A DNA stretch of 64,000 nt from IMG/VR virus record IMGVR_UViG_3300035189_000033, positions 22,539-86,538 of that record; one strand, 5' to 3'. The DNA is from a virus. The position numbers were made by a program, and so were the translations under genes. The notes beneath the pieces were generated by a model. That model was not told the origin of the DNA. It did no database searches and was given only the letters and a program-made list of their open reading frames with translations. Positions 7,194 to 15,561 of this stretch are shown here, piece by piece. Each line of letters starts with the position of its first letter. Positions within the stretch are counted from its first letter, which is position 1.

Positions 7194-9527
7194 GTGGCGC
7201 AATCCCCGATCCTCGGCGGCTTCTCCAGGTCGCGCTCAACTTCGGCCAGCGATAACGAGGCCTACAACCTGTATCTGGAAGTGATTGAAACCAAGGACGG
7301 CAAGGTTCCCGGCGCGCTGTATCTGACCGCCGGGCTCGACCTGATCGGCACCCTCGGGCCCGGCCCGGTCCGCGGCGTGAAACGCCTCAAGGACGTGCTC
7401 TACGTGGTGTCCGGCAACGAGGTCTACAGCCTGACACCGAACGGCACCGCCACTCTGCTAGGGCAGGTGGTGATCGGCAGCGCCCCCGTTTCGATGTTCG
7501 AGAACGGCCAGCAGATCATGATCGTCGATGGCGTCGGCGGCTGGCTCGCACCCGGCGGCTATCCGGTCACCGGCGGCACTATCACCGGCCAGACGACCAA
7601 TCCCTCGACCGGTGCGAAGGTGACCCTGACCGGCCTCGCCGGCGGGCTCTATGCGGTGGATGACACGATCACCCTGCAATCGGCAAGCGGCACACAGACC
7701 AGCTATCCAATCCTCACCGTGACCGCGGTCGCCAACAATCCGGTCACCGTCTACACGCTGGTCAATCCCGGCACGACATACGCCAGCACGGCCAGCGCCA
7801 GCACCACCGGCATTAACGGCCAGGTCGGCGCCGGTAGCGGCCTGACCCTCAATGTCACCGCAGCCGACGGGGTTGTGACGGCGGCCACGGCCGCCGCAGG
7901 CGGCGCCGGCTATGCCGTGGGTGACACCGGGCTGATCAATGTCTACTCGGAGGATGCCGTCTACCAGGTGACCGCCGAAAGCGGCGGCGCCGTCAGCGCC
8001 GTGCAGATCATCTACGGCGGGACCGAGTACGGCACCGCCAGCGCCCAGGCGACCAAGGCCGCCCCCGGCGTGCCGGCCAGCGTCGGCACCGGCCTGACGT
8101 TCGCTATCACCGCCAGTTCGGGGCCGATCACCGCCTCATCGATCGTCAGCGGCGGCAAGAACTACGTCATCGGCAATGTGGGCAAGATCAACGGCGGATC
8201 CGCCGATGCGATCTACCGGGTGAGCGCGGTGGGCGCGACCGGCATGGTGACCGGCTTCACCGTCACCCAAGGCGGCACGGTCAACGACAAGGCCGCCACC
8301 TTCACACAGAAATCGACCTCGGGATCGGGTGCGGGCCTGACCCTGACAGCCCCGACTTATGGCGCGTGGCTGGGCCTCGTGCCGGTCATGCTGCCGTTCG
8401 CCAACCCCCTTGTGGGGGGCATCTCGGACGGCTTCGGCGTGCTGGTGTTCCAGGGCACGCAGTATCTGGCCTCGTCCGACGAACTGGACCTCTCGACCTG
8501 GGAAGCGCTGGCCTACGGGGTGTCTGACTCATCGCCCGATCAGTGCATGTCGCTCGCGGTGATCCATGACGAAATCTACCTGATCAAAGAAAAGCATACG
8601 GAGATCTGGATCGATGCGGGCCTCGTGCCGTTCCCCTTCCAACTGGTCACGTCGGCGCGGATGGAGTCTGGCACCATCGCGCCGTTCTCTGCGGCGGCTC
8701 TCGGCGAACATCTCTTTTTCCTGTCGCGCAATGACCAGGGCCAGGGCATCGTGGTGCGCGCGCAAGGCTACAATCTGGTGCCGGTTTCGACGCAGGCGCT
8801 GATTGCTGAATTTGACACCTATCCGAACCTCGGCGATGCCATCGGCTACGGCCGCCAGCAGGGCGGGCATCAGTTCTATGTGCTGACCTTCCCCGAGGCG
8901 AACAAGACCTGGGTGCATGACCTGACCGCGAGCGAGATGGCCGGGTTTCCGCTGTGGCACCGGATCGCCGCCTGGACCGACGGGGCATGGAACCGCCACG
9001 CGGGCAACTGCTTCACGCCCTGGCAGGGCGCGGTCACGCGGGTCAACACCACGACCGCCTATCAGGCGCAGTCGGTCAAACTGACCACCGAGACGCTGGC
9101 CACGGCATCGGGGCTGGTGGGGCTGCCGACAGCGTTCTTCAGCGCGGTGTTCTCGGTCTGGCTCAATCTGCCCGACACCGGCGCGGCCGGTGTGGTGTTC
9201 TCCAATCAGGGCGGATCGGCAACACCCGGCTTGTCCCTCACCATCAAGAACGACGCCGCCGGATCGCCGCAGATCACGGTCGAGGCGTGGGACTCTGCTG
9301 CCGCGCCGATCGTCGCGGCAACGTATGATTTCACCAATTGGGTCGCCTGGGTGAACATCCTGATCTCGATCGACACCGCCACGCAGCAGTTGCAGGTCTA
9401 CGCCAACACGCTGGTTGCCAACGTGCTGACCGAAACGCTGCTGACGGCGGCCTCGATCACGTGGTCATCCTCGCACGCGATTGCGCCAGCGGCCACGCAA
9501 CCGTGGTCACTGGTGGCGGTGGCATGA
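7194..9527 (+). CDS. P22 gp10-like DNA stabilisation protein, N-terminal and central part, with inserted modules
   Basis: 777 residues. Residues ~1-117 and ~405-610 look like the gp10 tail-hub fold: RGVKRLKDVLYVVSG early, then FGVLVFQGTQYLASSDELDL, a TEIW motif, and the segment ending RHAGNCFTPWQG. Between them sits a ~280-residue Gly/Thr-rich insert with repeats of the type GG-x-GY-x-VGD. After residue ~612 the expected gp10 C-terminus is missing and is replaced by a ~165-residue β-sandwich-like module (FFSAVFSVWLNLPDTGAAG, LQVYANT) resembling LamG/ConA-like lectin domains. The missing C-terminus appears in the gene at 10588-11412. Confidence 0.75.
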   Translation: MAQSPILGGFSRSRSTSASDNEAYNLYLEVIETKDGKVPGALYLTAGLDLIGTLGPGPVRGVKRLKDVLYVVSGNEVYSLTPNGTATLLGQVVIGSAPVSMFENGQQIMIVDGVGGWLAPGGYPVTGGTITGQTTNPSTGAKVTLTGLAGGLYAVDDTITLQSASGTQTSYPILTVTAVANNPVTVYTLVNPGTTYASTASASTTGINGQVGAGSGLTLNVTAADGVVTAATAAAGGAGYAVGDTGLINVYSEDAVYQVTAESGGAVSAVQIIYGGTEYGTASAQATKAAPGVPASVGTGLTFAITASSGPITASSIVSGGKNYVIGNVGKINGGSADAIYRVSAVGATGMVTGFTVTQGGTVNDKAATFTQKSTSGSGAGLTLTAPTYGAWLGLVPVMLPFANPLVGGISDGFGVLVFQGTQYLASSDELDLSTWEALAYGVSDSSPDQCMSLAVIHDEIYLIKEKHTEIWIDAGLVPFPFQLVTSARMESGTIAPFSAAALGEHLFFLSRNDQGQGIVVRAQGYNLVPVSTQALIAEFDTYPNLGDAIGYGRQQGGHQFYVLTFPEANKTWVHDLTASEMAGFPLWHRIAAWTDGAWNRHAGNCFTPWQGAVTRVNTTTAYQAQSVKLTTETLATASGLVGLPTAFFSAVFSVWLNLPDTGAAGVVFSNQGGSATPGLSLTIKNDAAGSPQITVEAWDSAAAPIVAATYDFTNWVAWVNILISIDTATQQLQVYANTLVANVLTETLLTAASITWSSSHAIAPAATQPWSLVAVA

Positions 9528-9556
9528 CCACACGTAGTGGGAATAGGTATTAAACC

Positions 9557-10588
9557 ATGGGTATCTACTTTGTCGGGGCCGAGGATTGTGACTTCCTGAA
9601 TTTTGGCGGTGGGGTGGTCACCACCGATGGCAGCCATTTCCGTTCCGCCTATGCCCGATGCGCCTTGCAGATCAACGTCACGACACCGACGAGTTATGGG
9701 CTGTCGTCCTACTGGGCGTCACCAACTGGTGCTTTTACGCAATCGTCATTCTGGATGACCGCCCGCTACTACGACGCTTCAATTTCAAATGGAGGCGATG
9801 CTGGCTATCTCGTCCGCTGGAATGATTCCTCCGGGAACGCCCGCCTCCTCGTCGGCTATGACTGTCAGAGCAATGACACCGGACCATCGACGTGGCTGTA
9901 TCAATTAAAAACCGTGGACAGTTCAGGGAATGTCACCATCCTCGCCAATTCGGTAGCCGGTATCAACAGTGGCTATGTCGCCAAGCTGGATTTTTATGTC
10001 GATTATGCCAGTGCCGGCTCATTCCAAATGTATGTTGATGGCGTGCCGTTCCTCTCCTACACCGGCAACCTCACCACCAACGGGCTGACCACGTTGGCTG
10101 GCTTCAATCTCGGGCAATCCACACAGGGTAATGATAATGCGGGAATCGTGGCATGGTCGGAAGTGATCGTATCGTCATCAGACACCCGCTCCATGTCGCT
10201 TGAGACGCTTCCGCCGAATGGACAGGGCGCGACCTCGCAATGGACCGGTGATGCGACCGGCAATTCCGTCAATGAAGTGGTGCTGAATGACAGCAGCGGG
10301 ATCTCCTCGGACACCGCCGATCAGATCGAACTCTTTACCCAGCCCGGCACCTCTGTTGCCCCGTTCATCGCCGCCGTCGCTGTTACCGCCAGGGCGATGA
10401 CGGCGTCCGGTGCCCCGCAGAACATTGGTCTCCTGCTCCGTTCGGGCGGTGTCACCGGCAGCTCACCGCCAGAGGCACTGGCAAATTCGTTTGGCTTCCA
10501 TCAGTACATCTGGACGACCGATCCCGCGACCGGAAATCCCTTTGCCAGCCTCTCTACCGTGCAGACTGGCATTGAAAGCCTGGCGTAA
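9557..10588 (+). CDS. Lectin-like (LamG/ConA-type) surface protein
   Basis: 343 residues with β-sandwich character: alternating hydrophobic strands, SFWMTARYYD near residue 60, a DFYVDYASAGSFQMYVDG hairpin near 150, and a second β-rich part after residue 220. This pattern is seen in concanavalin/LamG-like phage domains that bind glycans. By eye its codons are less GC-rich than its neighbours, which suggests recent acquisition. Its stop overlaps the next ATG (TAATG). It lies between two apparent halves of a gp10-like protein. The glycan-binding role is an inference. Confidence 0.6.
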   Translation: MGIYFVGAEDCDFLNFGGGVVTTDGSHFRSAYARCALQINVTTPTSYGLSSYWASPTGAFTQSSFWMTARYYDASISNGGDAGYLVRWNDSSGNARLLVGYDCQSNDTGPSTWLYQLKTVDSSGNVTILANSVAGINSGYVAKLDFYVDYASAGSFQMYVDGVPFLSYTGNLTTNGLTTLAGFNLGQSTQGNDNAGIVAWSEVIVSSSDTRSMSLETLPPNGQGATSQWTGDATGNSVNEVVLNDSSGISSDTADQIELFTQPGTSVAPFIAAVAVTARAMTASGAPQNIGLLLRSGGVTGSSPPEALANSFGFHQYIWTTDPATGNPFASLSTVQTGIESLA

Positions 10589-11412
10589 TGACCGGCGTTG
10601 GCGTCAGCAAACTCAACACCTACGCCGCCATCGTTCCGCAGATCACAAGTCTGTCGAAATTCAACACTTACATCATCGGCAGCACCATGGCGCCGCCACC
10701 CGTCACAATCGCCGATCTGTTCTTCACGCCGACCGCGGAATTCGTCGATCTGACCGTGCTGGCGAACCGCCGCGCCTTCATCTCGGCCGCCGGCGGGGCA
10801 CAGCTCCTTAGAGCGGACGGATCAGCCCCGTTCGGCGTCACCCCGCCGGTGTTCCTCACCTCGAACGGCACGCCTGCCACCTTCGCCGACAACAACGGCC
10901 GCGGCGGCGCCTTCTCGATCTCGGGCGGGACTCTGACAGCAGGCCCATCCAACCCGCCCGGATCGTCGCAGACCGTCGTCACGTCGCAACAGAACTCGCC
11001 CGGCGCCGGCGTGCTGGGCGACTACGCCTCGGGCAACCTCTATGCGTTCAATGTCAACAGCCTGACCGACAACGGCATCCGCCGCCGCTGGCTCCGCCGC
11101 TGGCGGGCGCTGCCCAAAGCCAGCATGGCCGCTGACCGGTTCTACTCGCTGTCGGTGGCGATGCAGACCGGCCAGGGTGTGCCGAACGGCGTCGAACCGC
11201 AGGTGGTGCTGCGGTGGAGCGATGACGGCGGGCGAACCTGGTCCGATGAACGCATCGTCGCGGCCGGGCCGCTGGGTGCGACGACGCAGACCGTGAAGTT
11301 CAACCGGCTGGGCGCGACGCGGCGGTTTGGCGGATCGGACAGGATTTTTGAACTGTCATCCTCGGACCTGTTCCTGGTAGCGATCCTGGACGCAGATGTG
11401 GACGTCGGATGA
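10588..11412 (+). CDS. gp10-like stabilisation protein, C-terminal part as separate gene
   Basis: 274 residues. The N-terminus has two copies of the phage motif S-K-x-N-T-Y (VSKLNTYAAI and LSKFNTYII). Residues ~140-274 match the usual end of gp10-type hub proteins: GVLGDYASGNLYAFNV, an Arg-rich turn, QVVLRWSDDGGRTWSDER, and FELSSSDLFLVAILDADV. This part is absent from the 7194-9527 protein, so the two may assemble as a split hub. Its stop overlaps the next start (ATGA). Confidence 0.7.
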   Translation: MTGVGVSKLNTYAAIVPQITSLSKFNTYIIGSTMAPPPVTIADLFFTPTAEFVDLTVLANRRAFISAAGGAQLLRADGSAPFGVTPPVFLTSNGTPATFADNNGRGGAFSISGGTLTAGPSNPPGSSQTVVTSQQNSPGAGVLGDYASGNLYAFNVNSLTDNGIRRRWLRRWRALPKASMAADRFYSLSVAMQTGQGVPNGVEPQVVLRWSDDGGRTWSDERIVAAGPLGATTQTVKFNRLGATRRFGGSDRIFELSSSDLFLVAILDADVDVG

Positions 11413-11996
11413 TGCCAATCCCGTTTCTGATCACCGGACTGCCGCGCTCGCGGACGGCCTGGATGGCGGCGGCGGCGTCCAACGACCTGTCTATCTGCAT
11501 CCATGAACCGCTGCGCTATGTCGAACGCTGGCAGCATGTGTTCGAGACCGTATGGGGCATGTCGGGTTTCCGGTATGTCGGCGCCTCTGACCATGGCCTG
11601 GGCTTCCATCTGCCTGAAATCTTCCGGCGCCTGACCCCGCGCACCCTGATCATCGAACGCCCGATCGCCGAGGTCGAGGCGTCGCTCGCGCGGATCGGCA
11701 TTCCAGGGAGCAATTTCTGCGAGCTGCTGATGGAGGCGCTGAACGGGTTTGATCATCCACTGATCATGCGCGTGCCCTATGCCGATCTGGCGGACACAGA
11801 GGTCGTGGGGCGCTGCCTTGCCCACCTGATGCCGTTCAATCCCGTCTCAGCGGCGCGCATCGAGGCACTGCAGAAGATGAATATCCAGGCACCGAACCTG
11901 AATGCGGTGGTCGCGGAGGGCATTCGGCGCGGCCAGCAAGGCGATGCCGCCGCGCTGGTCGGTGAGGATGTTGTGGCGCGGATCCGCCTGCATTGA
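11409..11996 (+). CDS. Sulfotransferase-like P-loop protein
   Basis: 195 residues. FLITGLPRSRTAWMA (residues ~6-20) is the 5'-phosphosulfate-binding loop typical of PAPS-dependent sulfotransferases, and ERPIAEVEASLARIGI further on resembles the 3'-phosphate-binding strand. No other domain is present, so it is near minimal for the fold. ATGATG gives two possible starts, 11409 or 11412. It overlaps the gp10 C-terminal gene and the next gene by four bases each, so it belongs to the particle operon. The substrate is unknown; modification of a host glycan or virion component is a guess. Confidence 0.65.
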   Translation: MMPIPFLITGLPRSRTAWMAAAASNDLSICIHEPLRYVERWQHVFETVWGMSGFRYVGASDHGLGFHLPEIFRRLTPRTLIIERPIAEVEASLARIGIPGSNFCELLMEALNGFDHPLIMRVPYADLADTEVVGRCLAHLMPFNPVSAARIEALQKMNIQAPNLNAVVAEGIRRGQQGDAAALVGEDVVARIRLH

Positions 11997-12769
11997 CCGA
12001 AAAGCCCGTCATCCTCGCCCCGCGCGAGCCGCTCGTCGACCGCTCCGGCCAGATTTCGCGGTCCTGGTGGCGCGCATTGAACGGGCTGTTTGAGCAGTCC
12101 GGCACCTTGGCAAAGGCGCTGGTAACCAATCCCTCCGCGGTGCTGGCCTCGGTCGACGTCAGCAGCGGCGGCACGATTTCCGCACCCGACCTCGCCGCGA
12201 AAAGCCTGATCGGCAATCCGGCCGACACCACGGCGCAACCCGTGGCAATCGCGGTATCTGACTCGTTCGCGCTCAATTCCGGCACGCTCGATCTCGCCTC
12301 GCTGGCGGCTGGCACGCTGTCGGGCAACGGCGGGCTGTTCAGCGCCCCACCCGGGGCTGTCAGGGTCGGCAGCAACCTCACCCTCGCCAACGGCACGCTC
12401 GACGTGTCCTCGACCAGCGACATGACAGACCAGACCTATGCCTATTCGATCCGCGACACGCGCGGGCCGGTCAACACCGCCGACCGGGCTGCGGCCGATG
12501 CGCTGACCCTCGCACTGCTGGGGGGATCGACATCATCACCGAGCGCGGCGCCGATCACCGTGGCCGCCGACAGCCTGTTCGGTAACGCCGGCACGGTGGC
12601 CGCCAGCGGCAGCAGTATCGCCGTCGGCACCGGCCTGACGCTCTCGCCCGCCGGCACGCTCTCGGCCACCGGCGGCGGGATCTACGCCCCGCTGGTCAAC
12701 GGCGACCTGCCAAGCCCGGGGCTGATCGCCGATCCGTTCGGCCAGTGCATCATGGTGCAAATCCGATGA
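11993..12769 (+). CDS. Ser/Thr/Gly-rich tail or fibre protein
   Basis: 258 residues from a TTG start that overlaps the preceding TGA. The N-terminus has SGQISRSWWRALNGLFEQSG, a short helix with a Trp pair common at the start of phage fibre-attachment proteins. The rest is repetitive β-rich sequence (GTLSGNGGLF, GSNLTLANGTLDV, GTGLTLSPAGTLS). Overlaps on both sides place it in the particle operon. A tail-fibre or adaptor role is inferred from composition. Confidence 0.65.
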   Translation: MTEKPVILAPREPLVDRSGQISRSWWRALNGLFEQSGTLAKALVTNPSAVLASVDVSSGGTISAPDLAAKSLIGNPADTTAQPVAIAVSDSFALNSGTLDLASLAAGTLSGNGGLFSAPPGAVRVGSNLTLANGTLDVSSTSDMTDQTYAYSIRDTRGPVNTADRAAADALTLALLGGSTSSPSAAPITVAADSLFGNAGTVAASGSSIAVGTGLTLSPAGTLSATGGGIYAPLVNGDLPSPGLIADPFGQCIMVQIR

Positions 12770-13284
12770 CCTCCAGCATTCTCACCGACTATCTCGGCCA
12801 AGGGCCTGCGGCATCGCGGCCGGCGACGCCACCGATCGGCACTGCGGCGCTGGCGTTCTACTACGCCGACGATACCGGCGTGCTGTCGCTGTGGGACACC
12901 GCGACCAGCGCCTGGGTAACGGCGGGCGGCGCCGGCCTGTCGACCTCCAACACCTGGACGGCGGCACAGATCGGCGCCGTCGTGACGCTGACCGACGGCG
13001 CGACGATCACCGCGAATTTCAGTCTGGGCAACAACTTCGCGGTCACGCTTGGCGGTAACCGCACGCTGGCCAATCCATCCAGCGTCAATGCCGGGCAGGG
13101 CGGGCAGATCGTCGTCACCCAGGACGGCACCGGCGGCCGGACGCTCGCCTATGGCTCGGACTGGAAATTCCCCGGCGGCACGGCTCCTGTGCTGTCGACC
13201 GCGGCCGGTGCGACCGACATCCTGAGCTATTACGTCGTCAGCTCGACGTTTATTGCTGTCAGTCCGGCGCTGGCCTTCGCTTAA
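12766..13284 (+). CDS. Small β-rich tail-associated protein
   Basis: 172 residues. The ATG at 12766 overlaps the previous TGA and was preferred over an ATG seven codons upstream inside that gene. The N-terminus includes LAFYYADDTGVLSLWDT and the core has NFAVTLGGNRTLANPSSVNAG followed by QDGTGGRTLAYGSDWKF. That pattern recurs in phage fibre and decoration proteins. No catalytic residues are evident. The stop overlaps the next ATG (TAATG). Confidence 0.65.
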   Translation: MTSSILTDYLGQGPAASRPATPPIGTAALAFYYADDTGVLSLWDTATSAWVTAGGAGLSTSNTWTAAQIGAVVTLTDGATITANFSLGNNFAVTLGGNRTLANPSSVNAGQGGQIVVTQDGTGGRTLAYGSDWKFPGGTAPVLSTAAGATDILSYYVVSSTFIAVSPALAFA

Positions 13285-13760
13285 TGGCCGCGCACCGTTA
13301 CTGGCGGATCAATATAACCGCGGTGCTGCCAAGTGCGACCAACGTCAATCTTGCTGAGATACAAATGGCATCTTCGGTCGGGGGCGCCGATCTGTTCGGC
13401 TCAGGCACGGCTTTGGCGTCGTCTACGCAGGGCGGTATCTATGAGCCGTCTGCCGCCTGTGATGGCAATCTAACGACATTCTGGAGCAGTGCGCCCGCGG
13501 ATTCGTTGCCTCAATGGTGGGGCTATGACTTCGGCGCGGGCAACAGCGTGGTGGTGAATGAGGTTCGGATCTACCCGCTCGACTACAGTAGCGTTCTCTA
13601 CGCACCCACCGCCTTCACGCTGGACTATTCGGACGACGCATCGGCCTGGACGGCGGTGCAAGCCTTCACCACGGCCGGCTGGTCGGTCGACACGTGGCAG
13701 AGCTTTGACGTGACCGTGGCGCCGGCTGCGGTAAGGTTTCGCGGCTTGTTGGGGTTCTAG
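13284..13760 (+). CDS. F5/8-type C (discoidin-like) carbohydrate-binding protein
   Basis: 158 residues. The pattern is that of a discoidin/F5-8C β-sandwich: YWRINITA at the start, an AACDGNLTTFW metal/ligand loop, WWGYDFGAGNSVVVNEVRIYP, then FTLDYSDDASAWTAVQAF. Such modules bind sugars, so this is a candidate receptor-binding accessory of the tail. The sequence looks less GC-rich than its neighbours. It is a single-domain protein with no obvious anchor. Confidence 0.7.
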   Translation: MAAHRYWRINITAVLPSATNVNLAEIQMASSVGGADLFGSGTALASSTQGGIYEPSAACDGNLTTFWSSAPADSLPQWWGYDFGAGNSVVVNEVRIYPLDYSSVLYAPTAFTLDYSDDASAWTAVQAFTTAGWSVDTWQSFDVTVAPAAVRFRGLLGF

Positions 13761-13779
13761 CGTCGTAAGGGGACTTTCC

Positions 13780-14121
13780 GTGACCGTTCAAGTCATTCAG
13801 ATGTTCACCCCGACCGTGCTGACCACCACGGCGGCGACGCTGTACACGGTCGACACCGGCAACGTCGCCACGGTGCTGGCGCGCGGGCGGATCCGCTTCA
13901 CCAACACCTCGGCGTCGGCGGTGACGGTCACCGCCTACGGTGTGCCAAGCGCCGGCACGGCGGGCAGCGGCAACGACTTCTGCCCGGCGCTGACTGTTCC
14001 GCCGAGCAGCAACCTCGACATCGACGTGCCGGTGCTGTCGACCGGCGGGCTTATTCAGGCGCTTGCCTCGACCGCCGGCGTGGTGGTGGCGCACGCGATG
14101 GATGGGGTGCTGTTCAGCTAG
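13780..14121 (+). CDS. Small β-rich virion protein
   Basis: 113 residues from a GTG start after GGGGAC. The sequence alternates hydrophobic and Thr/Ser residues (VLTTTAATLYTVDTGNVATV, RIRFTNTSASAVTVTAYGV), a β-sandwich pattern of small phage decoration or tail proteins. The last codons (MDGVLFS) recur about 520 bp downstream as MDLALFS, beyond a reversed gene. No family name is assigned. Confidence 0.65.
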   Translation: MTVQVIQMFTPTVLTTTAATLYTVDTGNVATVLARGRIRFTNTSASAVTVTAYGVPSAGTAGSGNDFCPALTVPPSSNLDIDVPVLSTGGLIQALASTAGVVVAHAMDGVLFS

Positions 14122-14504
14122 TGCGTCAACAGGCGGAACAGCACGCCCGCCGTCAGCACGAGGTTGGTGCCGCACATCCAACGCAACAGGTTGATTTCAC
14201 CGCGGACTTTGGCGAATTCCTGATCCACGCGGGCAAACTTCTGGTCAACGCCAGCAAACCCCTCGCGCATCTCGCCGCGCACCTTGGCGAACTCCTGATC
14301 CACGCGGGCAAACCCCTCGCGCATCTCGCCGCGCACCTTGGCGAACTCCTGATCCACGCGGGCAAACCCCTCGCGTATCTCGGAGCGCAAGCCTGAGAAC
14401 TCTGCGTTGTAAGCGGCCAGTTCCTCCGCCGCCGCGGCGGCTTTCGCCTCTGGCACGTTCGCCGCGAGGAACGCATCCCGGACCGCACCCAACTGCAATG
14501 CCAT
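14118..14504 (-). CDS. Coiled-coil protein with C-terminal membrane segment
   Basis: 128 residues from the ATG at 14504, with GAGG upstream; a GTG 19 codons further up is possible. Residues 1-39 are Ala-rich helix. Residues 40-100 contain three copies of an 18-residue repeat (R-G-E-M-R-E-G-F-A-R-V-D-Q-E-F-A-K-V). Residues ~105-125 are a hydrophobic segment (LVLTAGVLFRLL). The overall plan resembles DUF1640-type coiled-coil membrane proteins. It is antisense to all its neighbours and its stop overlaps the stop of the preceding plus-strand gene. The function is unknown. Confidence 0.65.
   Translation of the reverse strand: MALQLGAVRDAFLAANVPEAKAAAAAEELAAYNAEFSGLRSEIREGFARVDQEFAKVRGEMREGFARVDQEFAKVRGEMREGFAGVDQKFARVDQEFAKVRGEINLLRWMCGTNLVLTAGVLFRLLTH
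14205..14387 (-). repeat. 54-bp coding tandem repeat
   Basis: Three near-identical 54-bp units encode the 18-residue coiled-coil repeat of the minus-strand gene; the third carries an extra seven codons. The units are nearly identical at DNA level, so copy number could change by slippage or recombination without shifting the frame. Confidence 0.75.
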
Positions 14505-14787
14505 TACGCGAACGCCTCGATAATCAATGGTGCCACGCCGCCAATCCCGTAGTATCGGCACCGTTTCGGTGATTTCACATACCGCGAGGCCGAGGGCACG
14601 GCAAATCGCAATAAAGTATGGACCTCGCGCTGTTCAGCTAGAAGTTGTGGGATCGTTGCGGCTCACAGCCCGAGGGTGCTAGTCCTGTCAGTGTCTTAGC
14701 GCAGGAAGGTGTGTCATTCCCTACATCGCTGCCTCGATCCTGGGCGCTGGTGCTCTCTCTTCCGGCGGATCACTGCTTTCCGGCCTG

Positions 14788-15558
14788 ATGGGATCGAACG
14801 CCTCCAAACAGGCGGCCAACGCGGAGCAATCCGCCTACGCCCGCGCCACCGGGCTTGAGCAGGCCAACTACGAGCAGGCGCAGGGCCAGTTCGCGCCCTA
14901 TGTGGCGGCTGGCGGCAATGCGCTCAGCGCACTGCAGAAGCTGCTGGGCATCGGACCCGGCACCAGCGGCGGTGCCACCAACCCCATTCTGCAAATGCTG
15001 GGCATCGGGGGCGCGGGCGGCGGCGGCACCGGGAGCATCAATCCGGCGACGTTCCAGGCCTCGCCGGGCTACCAGTATGCGTTGCAGCAGGGGATGCAGG
15101 GGGTGACCAATCAGGCCGCCACGCAAGGCGGGCTCGGCGGCAATCAGTTGAAGGCGTTGCAAGCCACCGGGCAGGGGATGGCGAACCAGAACTTCAACCA
15201 GTATCTGAACAACGCGAACTCTGCCTATCAGGGGCTGGTCGGCAACGTGTCGAATCTGGCATCCAACGGCCAGAACGCGGTCGGCACGCTGGCGGGGCTT
15301 GGCGCCAACGTGGGCGCGCTGGAGGGCGCCAACGCGATCGGCGCGGGCAGCGCGCAGGGATCGGGCATCATGGGCTCGGTCAACGCTCTGACGGGCGGGA
15401 TAAACCAGGCGGTGGGCAACGCCGGCAGCACCGGCATCTACGGCACCGACAACCCCGGTTTGGCGAACAACCAGAACATGATCGCCGCGCTTATGTCGTT
15501 GTTCGGCAGCGGCGGGGGCGGGTCGGGCGGATACGGCTCAATGGGCGGCGCGGCCTGA
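14788..15558 (+). CDS. gp7-like DNA ejection protein
   Basis: 256 residues from ATG 14788. The coding character clearly continues upstream in the same frame to 14716, giving a hydrophobic Ala/Gly/Leu N-terminus typical of this family, but that stretch has no standard start codon. Residues ~10-40 are an Ala/Gln-rich helix. Residues ~85-140 carry the family-like run SPGYQYALQQGMQGV, a GGLGGNQLKAL turn and NFNQYLNNANSAY. The C-terminus is Gly-rich. P22 gp7-type proteins are ejected with the DNA to help form the cell-envelope channel. Two further ejection-type genes follow, as in P22-like genomes. Confidence 0.7.
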   Translation: MGSNASKQAANAEQSAYARATGLEQANYEQAQGQFAPYVAAGGNALSALQKLLGIGPGTSGGATNPILQMLGIGGAGGGGTGSINPATFQASPGYQYALQQGMQGVTNQAATQGGLGGNQLKALQATGQGMANQNFNQYLNNANSAYQGLVGNVSNLASNGQNAVGTLAGLGANVGALEGANAIGAGSAQGSGIMGSVNALTGGINQAVGNAGSTGIYGTDNPGLANNQNMIAALMSLFGSGGGGSGGYGSMGGAA

Positions 15559-15561
15559 TCC

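Larger units (their letters stand above)
14109..14641. other. Inverted gene cassette between duplicated gene ends
   Basis: The 13-bp sequence gctgttcagctag occurs at 14109-14121, where it is the 3' end of the preceding gene, and again at 14629-14641. Between the copies lies one minus-strand gene with its upstream region. The similarity extends left with partial matches over about 24 bp, so the second copy looks like the end of a related reading frame (M-D-L-A-L-F-S-stop). This is the layout expected for cargo DNA inserted at a gene end. Confidence 0.55.

Noticed and set aside
14205-14387. CRISPR-like array
   Set aside because: The repeated 54-bp units are adjacent without spacers and encode a heptad-like protein repeat, so this is a coding tandem repeat.
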